Assembly (NCBI GenBank): GCA_015487555.1
Contig: WFPK01000046.1
Span: 1 to 41,167, forward strand
Direction: 5' to 3'
Origin: Phycisphaerales bacterium
GTDB lineage: Bacteria > Planctomycetota > Phycisphaerae > Phycisphaerales > UBA1924
Length of the DNA: 41,167 nt
Shown here: positions 1-6,720 of the stretch, in pieces
How the letters are laid out: each line of letters begins with the position of its first letter
Numbering within the stretch: the stretch's first letter is position 1
The notes under the pieces: model-generated
Databases searched by the model: none
What the model was told of the DNA's origin: nothing
The model's input: the letters and a program-made list of their open reading frames with translations, nothing else
Position numbers and translations under genes: made by a program

Positions 1-2
1 AC

Positions 3-107
3 CAAGACGATCGTGTCGTCCAATACGACATCAGCTCCGAAAACTTCGAGTCCATCCATGCCCACAACGCCTACGCCGAGCTCTCAAGAGATAAACGCCT
101 GGACTGA
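3..107 (+). CDS. C-terminal fragment of an unknown protein (gene begins before the window)
   Basis: The third forward frame is open from the window edge and ends at TGA 105-107, giving 34 residues that read like ordinary protein (start [15 protein letters not shown], end SRDKRLD). The other forward frames are arginine- or serine/threonine-rich and look like shadows. Too little is present to name a family. It is followed by a simple-sequence stretch and a strong hairpin, as expected at the end of a gene. Confidence 0.5.
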   Translation, partial: QDDRVVQYDISSENFESIHAHNAYAELSRDKRLD

Positions 108-110
108 TCC

Positions 111-162
111 CCCCGACCGACCCCGACCGACCCCGCACCCACCAAGCCAAAGCCAAAGCCAA
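111..162. repeat. short simple-sequence tandem repeats
   Basis: CCCCGACCGA is present twice in a row (111-130), followed within 15 bases by AGCCAA repeated three times (about 145-162). It lies just behind the stop codon of the partial first gene and codes for nothing recognisable. It may be slippage-prone spacer. Confidence 0.6.
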
Positions 163-203
163 ACACCGAAGGCCCGCGCCCACTCCACCCAAAAACACAG
201 GCA

Positions 204-235
204 CCCTCAGACACGACCTCGGTCGTGTCTGAGGG
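204..235. terminator. perfect 15-bp inverted repeat, likely bidirectional terminator
   Basis: CCCTCAGACACGACC (204-218) is followed after two bases by its exact reverse complement (221-235). It lies between two convergent genes, the partial gene ending at 107 and the minus-strand gene ending at 382. No clear T-run follows, so termination is inferred from position and stem strength. Confidence 0.55.
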
Positions 236-256
236 CTCGTTTATCAATCTGCATCT

Positions 257-350
257 GGGTGCCACGACTCGCCCGAAGGGCGCAGTCGTGTTCTTTGATG
301 GCGGAAAAACTAAAGCACGACTGCGCCCAAGACGGCGAGTCGTGGCACCC
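257..350. repeat. REP/BIME-like element A (two inverted hairpin units)
   Basis: The left unit starts GGGTGCCACGACTCGCC and closes on CGCAGTCGTG. The right unit is its inverted counterpart, from CACGACTGCGCCC to GGCGAGTCGTGGCACCC. Each half folds by CACGACT pairing with AGTCGTG, and the halves pair with each other. Related elements lie at 9483-9577, 18287-18378 and 18411-18448, always between genes. Confidence 0.75.
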
Positions 351-381
351 GATGGGATGTCTTTGAGCCGTCAGACACGCC

Positions 382-1506
382 CTAGGCATCCCAGAGTTCG
401 TTCATCCCCTGCCCATCGCAAACTCGGCGGGTCACAAGATAGAGCAAGGTCGAGCTGGTGAAAAAGAGCGAGATAACATACCCTGCAGCGATGAGCTCGA
501 CAATGGCATGCCAGATGCTGATGATCGCATGAGCAGTGGACTTGGTGGCCCCCATCTCACCTTCGTTGGTGAGCACCCGGCTCGTTGAATCCGATGCAAA
601 GAACGAAGCAGCCCAGTTGGTCATCTCGATCGACCCCTGAGCGATCATCGTAAAGACCGCAGCGCTCACAATCCCCAAAACCAACAACAACACCGCATAA
701 ATCAGATAACGCAATGGTTTGGCAATGACATAGGCATACGCGCGTTGAATGGCATCAAAAGCATCCGTGCCTTCGACCGCCAGCGCGGGGACAATCATCG
801 GCATAGCCAGCACATGAAGCATCAACACAACCGTGGCCAACCCCCCCAAAATCAAAGCGGGAAGATAAAGAATCGAACCCAGCACATCGAGCACCGGAAC
901 ACTCAAAAGCAGCCCACCGATCGCAATGAGCAAAAAGAGAAGCGTGCAGGCAATGATCGGACCAACGACCGCCCCAACAAAATGGCGAGCCCGACGAAGA
1001 GTAAAACCAAGCGCGTCATCACTCGATGCAAATCGCCCGGTCGAAAACTCGATCGCACTCGAACGGGCGATCGCACCCCCTGCAATCGAAAGAATCGCAA
1101 TAAGCGGAAGCCCGACAAGCAGAGAAATCATCGGAGTTTCCATCACGGCATCACGAATAAGCAACGCAACGAGCCCGATACTCTCAGCGAATCCCACAGG
1201 GTTGAGCTTCAGGACTGACTCAACAAGCAAACCCAAAGCCGAGCTGAACCCGCCCAACACACCCAAAAGCTCGGCATAGACACCTTGGACAGCCTCCCCC
1301 TCACCTGGTTTGAAGATCGTCGCAATCTGGAAGATGATCGAGAGAAGAAAAGCGCAGACCGACCCCGTCATAACCCGTGATGGTGAAAGCGCCAAAGCAG
1401 GTGCCCGCAGAATCCTTGGCCAAATCAGATCAGAGGTGATATCCGTGAGCATGACAGAAGGCTCGCGGACACTGGGGGCTTCATTGGCTCTTTTTTGATC
1501 GCTCAT
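382..1506 (-). CDS. multi-pass membrane protein of unknown function
   Basis: The 374-residue protein starts with a soluble stretch of about 40 residues and then has roughly seven or eight hydrophobic segments, for example VMTGSVCAFLLSIIFQI near residue 45, a long pair around residues 180-240, and a last one before the C-terminal TRRVCDGQGMNELWDA. I recognise no catalytic motif. The segment FDAIQRAYAYVIAKPLRYLIY resembles the repeated helix-turn units of uncharacterised bacterial integral membrane proteins, which is only a loose similarity. The start has no Shine-Dalgarno sequence but has TACCAT six bases upstream. It faces another membrane-protein gene at 1551 across a short divergent gap. 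Confidence 0.8.
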   Translation of the reverse strand: MSDQKRANEAPSVREPSVMLTDITSDLIWPRILRAPALALSPSRVMTGSVCAFLLSIIFQIATIFKPGEGEAVQGVYAELLGVLGGFSSALGLLVESVLKLNPVGFAESIGLVALLIRDAVMETPMISLLVGLPLIAILSIAGGAIARSSAIEFSTGRFASSDDALGFTLRRARHFVGAVVGPIIACTLLFLLIAIGGLLLSVPVLDVLGSILYLPALILGGLATVVLMLHVLAMPMIVPALAVEGTDAFDAIQRAYAYVIAKPLRYLIYAVLLLVLGIVSAAVFTMIAQGSIEMTNWAASFFASDSTSRVLTNEGEMGATKSTAHAIISIWHAIVELIAAGYVISLFFTSSTLLYLVTRRVCDGQGMNELWDA

Positions 1507-1512
1507 GGCATG

Positions 1513-1518
1513 ATGGTA
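1513..1518 (-). promoter_or_regulatory. -10-like TACCAT six bases before the start codon (leaderless type)
   Basis: On the minus strand TACCAT is followed by CATGCC and then the ATG at 1506. No ribosome binding site is visible. It matches the TANNNT-N5-6-start arrangement seen at nine other genes here. Confidence 0.4.
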
Positions 1519-1550
1519 CTCGATCTACAAGGCTTTGACTTGCCCTGGGC

Positions 1551-2492
1551 ATGTTTTGGGTCGATGATATGAACATGACCCATGCCCTGACGCAAATTGC
1601 TAAACAATGGATCGCCCGCGCACTCTCGCTTTGTGTTCTTGGCCCCATATGCGCAATGATCGCCAGCAGCGTCGTCGGAGCTGACGGAACCCACCACACG
1701 ACCTTCCTGACCGGCGCGTCGATCGCATCGGGTGCCCTGGCACTGATAATGGTGCTCGGATTGACCTTGGCGATGGGCATCACGATCGGACGCCTCGTCG
1801 ATCGGCGTGAGGGACTCCTCAATATGGCCTTTGTGCTTGGATGGGTCGCCTGGACCTCAGGGCGACTCGGCGAAATCTATCGCATGACCCCCGAAACAGG
1901 GACATTGCTCAAACTCAGCAGCGAGGGGCTCATCATTTCCATCAGCATGCTTGTCGCCCTGATCTTCATGACCAGCCCCTCCAAAGGCTCAGAATCGGAT
2001 CAGCATGATGAAATCTCGCGGTTCGATACGAAATACATCAAAGATTCACTCACCAAACGCGAAGGGATAGCCTCGTTGATCGCCGGGACGATCGCCGGAT
2101 TGATCTTTGCCCAGCTCTTTGGACAAACCGATCTGCCAGGACAGGCGGTCGGCGTTGGGTTTGGCGCCGGGATACTCGCAGGCACCGCGGGGGCCCTCGT
2201 CGCCAACACCGTGCGCAATACCAACACCAAAGACACACCAACCCCCTTGGCACCGATCATCATCGGGGTGATGCTCGCTGGTGTTCTCGCACCAATAATC
2301 GGGATCATCAAGCCCGGCCCTGACAACCTGCTCGGACTGGTTGTCCATGGCGATTTGCAAGGGTACCTGATCGTCTCGCCGATCGCATGGTCAATGGGGG
2401 CCCTTCTGGGCGTGCCGATCGGACATTCATGGGTCGAGCACTCAGTCCACCAGGCCAACACATCACACGCATCACAATCGGCATCGGCGTAA
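1551..2492 (+). CDS. integral membrane protein of unknown function
   Basis: The 313-residue protein is almost entirely hydrophobic helices, about eight, for example ALSLCVLGPICAMIASSVVG near residue 25, GALALIMVLGLTLAMGITIG near 65 and APIIIGVMLAGVLAPIIGII near 240. A short charged loop around residues 145-165 separates two halves of about four helices each. No family motif is recognised. Possible starts are ATG 1551, 1569 and 1575; none has a convincing ribosome binding site, so the first six to eight residues are uncertain. It runs into truB 78 bases downstream on the same strand, but the content gives no functional link to tRNA modification. Confidence 0.75.
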   Translation: MFWVDDMNMTHALTQIAKQWIARALSLCVLGPICAMIASSVVGADGTHHTTFLTGASIASGALALIMVLGLTLAMGITIGRLVDRREGLLNMAFVLGWVAWTSGRLGEIYRMTPETGTLLKLSSEGLIISISMLVALIFMTSPSKGSESDQHDEISRFDTKYIKDSLTKREGIASLIAGTIAGLIFAQLFGQTDLPGQAVGVGFGAGILAGTAGALVANTVRNTNTKDTPTPLAPIIIGVMLAGVLAPIIGIIKPGPDNLLGLVVHGDLQGYLIVSPIAWSMGALLGVPIGHSWVEHSVHQANTSHASQSASA

Positions 2493-2558
2493 CCCCAAGC
2501 AGCTTCTCCATGCTCGGCCCCATCCATCGCGATCTGCCCGCTCGGCACGCCTCGAACC

Positions 2559-2564
2559 TACACT
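2559..2564 (+). promoter_or_regulatory. -10-like TACACT six bases before the truB start
   Basis: TACACT is followed by TGATGC and the truB ATG at 2571. No Shine-Dalgarno sequence is present and no good -35 is seen. Leaderless-type arrangement. Confidence 0.4.
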
Positions 2565-2570
2565 TGATGC

Positions 2571-3317
2571 ATGACCAGCGAGCCAGACAAACCGATCATG
2601 GGGATTCTTGTGGTCGATAAACCTTTGCACTTGACCTCCATGAATGTATGCTCCATCGTACGAGCAAGACTCAAAGCAGGCGGGGCACCCAAACGAGTCA
2701 AAGTCGGGCACGGCGGAACGCTTGACCCACTCGCCACCGGAGTCCTGGTGGTGCTCATCGGAAAAGCAACCAAAATGTGCAACCAAATCATGGAAGGCAC
2801 CAAGGGATACATCACGACAATCGATCTCTCACAGACCTCAACAACCGATGATCTCGAAGGCGAAAAGACGCCCACCATCCCAAAGACCATCCCGACCCAT
2901 TCCCAAATCGAGCACGCATGCGCCGCATGGGTCGGCGAGGTGATGCAAAGACCGCCGCCATACTCCGCGATCAAAGTCAATGGACAACGCGCCTACGCAC
3001 TGGCACGCAAAGGAAAAGAAGTCACCCTCGACCTGCGCCCGGTGCGAATCGACTCGATCAAAATCATTTCCTACGACTGGCCAATACTGAACATTCATGT
3101 GGTCTGTGGCAAGGGAACCTACATCCGCTCCCTAGGACGAGATATCGGCGCAAAACTCGGCGCAGGTGGAATGCTCACCGCACTTCGCCGTACACAAGTC
3201 GGGCGGTTTACACTCGAACACGCAATCCACCTCGATGATGTCCCCGACCCCTTTGACCCGGCAACCCTCACCATGGGCGAACACCACCACGCCTCACCTC
3301 ATACCCCACCGGGATAA
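2571..3317 (+). CDS. truB: tRNA pseudouridine(55) synthase TruB
   Basis: TruB converts uridine 55 in the T-loop of tRNAs to pseudouridine. The 248-residue product carries the family motifs: GILVVDKPLHLTS near residues 11-23, and GHGGTLDPLATGVL at 46-59 with catalytic aspartate D52. GYITTIDLSQTSTTDD and the late motif VVCGKGTYIRSLGRDIG near 180 follow. It is shorter than E. coli TruB (about 314 residues) and appears to lack the extra C-terminal domain, as in other short bacterial TruBs. The ATG start is supported by a TACACT box six bases upstream instead of a ribosome binding site. It converges with the glycosyltransferase gene, with only nine bases between the two stops and no terminator visible. 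Confidence 0.95.
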   Translation: MTSEPDKPIMGILVVDKPLHLTSMNVCSIVRARLKAGGAPKRVKVGHGGTLDPLATGVLVVLIGKATKMCNQIMEGTKGYITTIDLSQTSTTDDLEGEKTPTIPKTIPTHSQIEHACAAWVGEVMQRPPPYSAIKVNGQRAYALARKGKEVTLDLRPVRIDSIKIISYDWPILNIHVVCGKGTYIRSLGRDIGAKLGAGGMLTALRRTQVGRFTLEHAIHLDDVPDPFDPATLTMGEHHHASPHTPPG

Positions 3318-3326
3318 AACCAACAA

Positions 3327-4526
3327 TCACCCGACCCCCAAACGATCAGCAGGGCTCAGCCATTGGACCATCGCATCGACCCGATGCGCCCACAAGCACC
3401 GCAACTCGACCAATGCCCGCCCTCGCCGAGCCATCGCGACCGATCCTTGAACATCGCCAAGCTGCGCATCGACCGCTGCCCGGGCCGCCTGTGGATCTGC
3501 CCAATCAAAGAGCCTGGCCGAATCTCCGCCCGGGCTCGCTGCGCCGTTGAAATCCCGCCGAACCAAAAGCCGATCATCCGCAACCACACACGCCCCGCCC
3601 GCCATCGCCTGCATGATCCGCTCCGAATACGAATGCACAAACTGCGTAGGCCCCCACGCAAGCCCGACACGCCCGCGCGCAAACGCATCTGCGCACTGCG
3701 CATAACGCACCTCGCCCGCATACTCGATCGTCCCGGTGCAATGCGCCTTCCAGACATCCGATCCAAACACCCCAACGCGCACCCCCTGCATCGCCTGGAC
3801 CGTTTCAATCCGCCGATGCCGATTCACCATCGCAATCACCAATCCCCAAAGATACTTCTGCGCCTCCCAGCTCCCGGTAATCACCCCGCGCGACCCCATC
3901 ACCAGATCAACCGCTGCGACATACCCAAGGTGAGGCTCTTTGATCATCAGATGCGCCATCTCCCCCGCCATCGCCCGCACCGGCGCATCGAGCTGCCCAA
4001 GCCCGCGATCAATCTCCTCCTGCGATCGAACCGAACCCGTCACCACCACATCAAACTCTCGCCCGACAAACGCCTCCTCTGTCAAAGTATCCATGTCACA
4101 GAGCGATTCACGCGGAATCCCATGAGGCATCCATGAATGGACCAACCCCGCAAACCGCGTCCGAAGCAGGTGCACATCATCAAGACAAGGCAGCATCAGC
4201 CGGAACCGCTCAAGCCCGACCCGCTGGGTCCATTCATCAAGAAGCGAATCGGGCAGCGCAAAGGGATGATCGACATGCACCTGCACCGCTGAGAGATTCG
4301 ACCCGGGCACAAACAAGGCAGGCGGAAGCTGATCGAGCGATTGAGGCGTATTGAGAAACAAAAATACCCCCTCGGTCGGCGACTCATCCTCGGCAATATC
4401 AATCAACCGAGCCTTATACCCCCTGGCGATAAATCCCTGCGCAATCTCGCTGGCCATCGCACCCAGCAGGTCAAACTGCGACTGGTACGAACGCTGAATC
4501 CAGATCGTCTCATGTGTGCTTTGCAT
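3327..4526 (-). CDS. CgeB/YkvP-like glycosyltransferase-type protein
   Basis: The 399-residue protein begins with an alpha/beta region (SQFDLLGAMASEIAQGFIARGYKARLIDI). Its C-terminal half resembles glycosyltransferase family 1-like domains: VRVGVFGSDVWKAHC, then YAQCADAFARGRVGLAW, then SYSERIMQAMAGGACVVADD. That last stretch, with a glutamate and an AMAGG turn, is where the sugar nucleotide normally binds in GT-B enzymes. The overall arrangement fits the spore-protein CgeB/YkvP-type group often found in cell-surface glycan loci. Donor and acceptor cannot be told from sequence, and no partner glycan genes lie nearby. AGAGAGG sits just before the ATG. It is convergent with truB. Confidence 0.65.
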   Translation of the reverse strand: MQSTHETIWIQRSYQSQFDLLGAMASEIAQGFIARGYKARLIDIAEDESPTEGVFLFLNTPQSLDQLPPALFVPGSNLSAVQVHVDHPFALPDSLLDEWTQRVGLERFRLMLPCLDDVHLLRTRFAGLVHSWMPHGIPRESLCDMDTLTEEAFVGREFDVVVTGSVRSQEEIDRGLGQLDAPVRAMAGEMAHLMIKEPHLGYVAAVDLVMGSRGVITGSWEAQKYLWGLVIAMVNRHRRIETVQAMQGVRVGVFGSDVWKAHCTGTIEYAGEVRYAQCADAFARGRVGLAWGPTQFVHSYSERIMQAMAGGACVVADDRLLVRRDFNGAASPGGDSARLFDWADPQAARAAVDAQLGDVQGSVAMARRGRALVELRCLWAHRVDAMVQWLSPADRLGVG

Positions 4527-4602
4527 ACCTCTCTATCGGACAAAACAAGCACACAACAAGACCCATCGCCCCCAATCCAAAACCCTGATCCCAAAAATAA
4601 CC

Positions 4603-4629
4603 GTGCCGCCCGAAACACTCGGACGGCAC
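4603..4629 (-). terminator. hairpin followed by a T-rich run on the minus strand
   Basis: Read on the minus strand, GTGCCGTCCGA pairs with TCGGGCGGCAC (one mismatch) around a five-base loop, followed by GGTTATTTTT. It lies about 150 bases behind the AhpD-like gene and is the only terminator-like structure between that gene and the glycosyltransferase gene. Confidence 0.5.
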
Positions 4630-4758
4630 AGCGCAGGAAATGGGGGATCTGGCCAAATACGCTCAAGAGGACGGACGCCATCTCTGGAATCCGCCCCTGC
4701 GTTCGCCTATGAGGGGACGAGCAAACGCATTGTCTGGGTTTCTATCCGAAACCACCAT

Positions 4759-4774
4759 ATCGCCGATCGGCGAT
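4759..4774. repeat. perfect 16-bp palindrome just behind the AhpD-like gene
   Basis: ATCGCCGATCGGCGAT reads the same on both strands and ends seven bases before the stop codon of the minus-strand gene at 4781. It could be a loopless transcript-end structure, a protein site, or chance in a sequence rich in GATCG. Confidence 0.5.
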
Positions 4775-4780
4775 CATGCT

Positions 4781-5332
4781 CTACACCGCAACCGCTTCAT
4801 CAAGCTCCACATGCGGAAAATCATTCTCGGTCTCGAGGAAATGGTTGGCATAGTTGGTATACAGATTGAACATCGTAATCGCAAGCACCTCGAGAATATC
4901 CGATTCACTCAACCCGGCCGACTTGGCAGCCTCGAAGGCTTCGTCATTGGCATACCCGCGGGTTTCAACAATCGACCGGGCAAGGTTGATCGCTGCCTGT
5001 GTCTTGGGATCGGACGACTCACCTTTTCGGTTGAGTTCGCGTTCTTCATCTGAAAGCCCAACCATTTTGCCAATCGCGTTGTGGGCCGAAGCGCAGTATC
5101 CACACTTGGTAAACGACGCCATCGCGATCGCGATGGACTCACCGACCCGATCGCCCAACGAGCCGGCCTTGAGCGCTTCTTTTTGTTTGACATAACTATG
5201 GATCGCTGCAGGCGAGTGGGCCAAAGTGCCCAGCAAGTTCGGGACCCGTCCAACCGCAGACTTGATGTGCTCAAGCATTTCGCGTGAAGCCGGGTGTGCT
5301 TTTTCAATCGTTGTTGGTGCAATGCGAGGCAT
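4781..5332 (-). CDS. AhpD/carboxymuconolactone decarboxylase-family peroxidase-like protein
   Basis: The 183-residue protein starts MPRIAPTT, the usual beginning of this family, and carries FTKCGYCASAHNAIG with C77, C80 and H84. This CxxC...H signature is the redox-active site of AhpD-type alkylhydroperoxidases. VPNLLGTLAHSPAAI (30-44) is also typical. Members reduce peroxides or act on small carboxylated substrates; the CxxC favours a redox role. I chose ATG 5332 because GGAG lies six bases upstream; in-frame ATGs at 5344 and 5380 are less likely. It is divergent from a TetR regulator across 202 bases holding an operator-like palindrome, and thioredoxin is encoded just beyond, which suggests a small oxidative-stress cluster. 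Its exact reaction is not known. Confidence 0.8.
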   Translation of the reverse strand: MPRIAPTTIEKAHPASREMLEHIKSAVGRVPNLLGTLAHSPAAIHSYVKQKEALKAGSLGDRVGESIAIAMASFTKCGYCASAHNAIGKMVGLSDEERELNRKGESSDPKTQAAINLARSIVETRGYANDEAFEAAKSAGLSESDILEVLAITMFNLYTNYANHFLETENDFPHVELDEAVAV

Positions 5333-5414
5333 ATCAATCTCCATTCCTGTACCTAAAACCGACACTCCAGAGGCCCTCATCCGAAAGAACCTTCATCATT
5401 TTCCCGTAAACGAC

Positions 5415-5443
5415 TTGCGTTCACATGCTCTGTACGATACAAT
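5415..5443 (+). promoter_or_regulatory. sigma70-type promoter of the tetR gene
   Basis: TTGCGT (5415-5420) and TACAAT (5438-5443) are separated by 17 bases. The downstream edge touches the palindrome at 5443-5458, so a protein bound there would block transcription, as expected for an autoregulated TetR repressor. Confidence 0.65.
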
Positions 5444-5458
5444 AGACCGATCGTTCTG
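5443..5458. promoter_or_regulatory. candidate TetR operator, site 1 (between ahpD-like gene and tetR)
   Basis: TAGACCGATCGTTCTG is an imperfect palindrome in which six of eight positions pair. Its reverse complement CAGAACGATCGGTCTA matches 13 of 16 bases of the site before trxA at 6206-6221. Confidence 0.6.
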
Positions 5459-5534
5459 TTTATTCACTGCTTTTTTCAAGAATTCATCAAAAAAACGACG
5501 CCTCACCCATCACCAAACCCGCCCGGAGTTTTTT

Positions 5535-6143
5535 ATGGCATCCCGGAAAAGCGAAAAACTGATCCATATCGCCCGCCGACTCTTTGAAACCGAAGGGTTC
5601 CACACCACCGGCATCGACCGCATACTCGCCGAAGCGGGCGTGGCCAAAATGACGCTCTACAACAACTTTGGCTCCAAAGACGGGCTCATTGTCGCGGTAC
5701 TCAACCGCTCGAGCAAAGACATGATCGATCGGCTCAAAAAAATCGTCGCCGAGGCTTCAACCGATCCATGCGAACAGATATTGGGGGTTTTTGACGCTTT
5801 GGCGATGTGGTTCTCCGACCCCGAGTTCTGCGGGTGCATGTTCCAAGCTGCCGTCGCCGAGTTCCCAGACCCCCAGTCCAAACCCGCCCAGGCCGCCCGC
5901 GCCCATCAGGGCGCCGTCGCGGATATGTTTGCAGAGCTCTGCACCAACGCCGAGCTCCCCGACCCTCAAGCCCTGGGTCAAATGCTGGCCATGATCGCAT
6001 CGGGCGCGATGTGTACCGCCCGCCAGACCCAGACCCGCGAACCCGCCGATCACGCCCGCCAAATTGCTGAAATCCTGCTCGAACGGGCCTGCTCCACCAA
6101 TTTCACCCCACCTCACGCCGCCTCGTCTGCCAAATCAGTCTAA
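5535..6143 (+). CDS. TetR/AcrR-family transcriptional repressor
   Basis: The 202-residue protein has the N-terminal TetR helix-turn-helix: LIHIARRLFETEGFHTTGID, then ILAEAGVAKMTLYNNFGSKD through residue 49. The C-terminal ligand domain is of the MWFSDPEFCGCMFQAA type, with cysteines at 79, 99 and 101. Regulators of this group usually bind a palindrome in their own promoter. One is present at 5443-5458, over the start of a good -35/-10 pair, and a near copy lies before trxA. ATG 5535 was chosen because GGAG lies six bases upstream and residues before it do not match the family. Clustered cysteines and redox neighbours suggest thiol-based sensing of peroxide or an electrophile; this is inference. 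Confidence 0.88.
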   Translation: MASRKSEKLIHIARRLFETEGFHTTGIDRILAEAGVAKMTLYNNFGSKDGLIVAVLNRSSKDMIDRLKKIVAEASTDPCEQILGVFDALAMWFSDPEFCGCMFQAAVAEFPDPQSKPAQAARAHQGAVADMFAELCTNAELPDPQALGQMLAMIASGAMCTARQTQTREPADHARQIAEILLERACSTNFTPPHAASSAKSV

Positions 6144-6157
6144 AAAGACGACACGCC

Positions 6158-6187
6158 TGGCCAAAACCCGACACGCCGGTCTACAAT
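6158..6187 (+). promoter_or_regulatory. probable trxA promoter
   Basis: TGGCCA (6158-6163) and TACAAT (6182-6187) are 18 bases apart. The operator-like palindrome at 6206-6221 lies about where early transcript would begin. The -35 is weak. Confidence 0.4.
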
Positions 6188-6205
6188 TGCCCCCCCTTTG
6201 CGGAA

Positions 6206-6221
6206 TAGAACGACCGGTCTG
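6206..6221. promoter_or_regulatory. candidate TetR operator, site 2 (before trxA)
   Basis: TAGAACGACCGGTCTG has the common core AGAACGAYCGGTCT shared with the reverse complement of the site at 5443-5458. It lies downstream of the probable trxA -10 and 69 bases before the trxA start, suiting repression by the neighbouring TetR protein. Confidence 0.55.
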
Positions 6222-6289
6222 GCCGTTTTTCTCCGCAGGCAACACAACGAAATCACACGCCGAACACCAAAGGCACAGGAGACCAAACC

Positions 6290-6610
6290 ATGACAGCTCA
6301 CCCAACACTCGAAATCACCAACGCAAACTTTGAAGAAATCATCCGCTCAGACAAACCAACCCTGATCGACTTCTGGGCACCTTGGTGCGGACCTTGCCGG
6401 GCCCTAGGCCCGACCATCGAAAAGCTCGCCAACGACTTGGGCGAGCGGGCACAAATCGCCAAGGTCAACATCGACGAACACCCACAACTCGCTGCCCAAT
6501 ACGGAGTTGCATCCATCCCAACAGTGATTATCTTCAAAGACGGGCACCCCACCGACCAGTTCGTCGGCATCCGTCCCTACAGCGAGTACCTCCACGCATT
6601 GGAAAACTAA
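6290..6610 (+). CDS. trxA: thioredoxin
   Basis: A 106-residue, full-length single-domain thioredoxin, the cytoplasmic dithiol reductant for peroxidases, reductases and other proteins. FWAPWCGPCRALGP holds the active-site W32-CGPC-C36, and GVASIPTVIIF supplies the conserved cis-proline P77 opposite the disulfide. There is no signal peptide. The start has a clear AGGAG 10 bases upstream. A rho-independent terminator follows at 6644-6674, so it is a single-gene transcript. The operator-like palindrome in its leader region, shared with the tetR/ahpD-like gap, suggests induction together with the neighbouring peroxidase-like gene. Confidence 0.97.
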   Translation: MTAHPTLEITNANFEEIIRSDKPTLIDFWAPWCGPCRALGPTIEKLANDLGERAQIAKVNIDEHPQLAAQYGVASIPTVIIFKDGHPTDQFVGIRPYSEYLHALEN

Positions 6611-6643
6611 TCGTCCCTTTTCTCCAACCCGCTCTCTCTCCAT

Positions 6644-6674
6644 AAAAGCCCGGCAGCTGTATCCGGGCTTTTTT
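6644..6674 (+). terminator. rho-independent terminator of trxA
   Basis: AAAAGCCCGG (6644-6653) pairs with CCGGGCTTTT (6663-6672) around a nine-base loop and runs into a T tract ending at 6674. It rules out a translation start for mutS at ATG 6676. Confidence 0.9.
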
Positions 6675-6708
6675 CATGCGCCACGATCCGTATTCTCCCC
6701 TTCGACCC

Positions 6709-6714
6709 TACTGT
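6709..6714 (+). promoter_or_regulatory. -10-like TACTGT six bases before the mutS start
   Basis: TACTGT, six bases, then ATG 6721, without any Shine-Dalgarno sequence. It fits the leaderless-type pattern and supports 6721 over the upstream ATG at 6676. Confidence 0.4.
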
Positions 6715-6720
6715 TCACCG

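Noticed and set aside
13-366. Open frame of 117 codons at the window start
   Set aside because: It is rich in Ser, Thr, Pro and Arg, crosses the simple repeats and the terminator hairpin, and conflicts with the better frame ending at 107.
6676-6720. Upstream ATG giving mutS 15 more residues
   Set aside because: It abuts the T-run of the trxA terminator, so no transcript could carry a ribosome site before it, and the residues do not match MutS.
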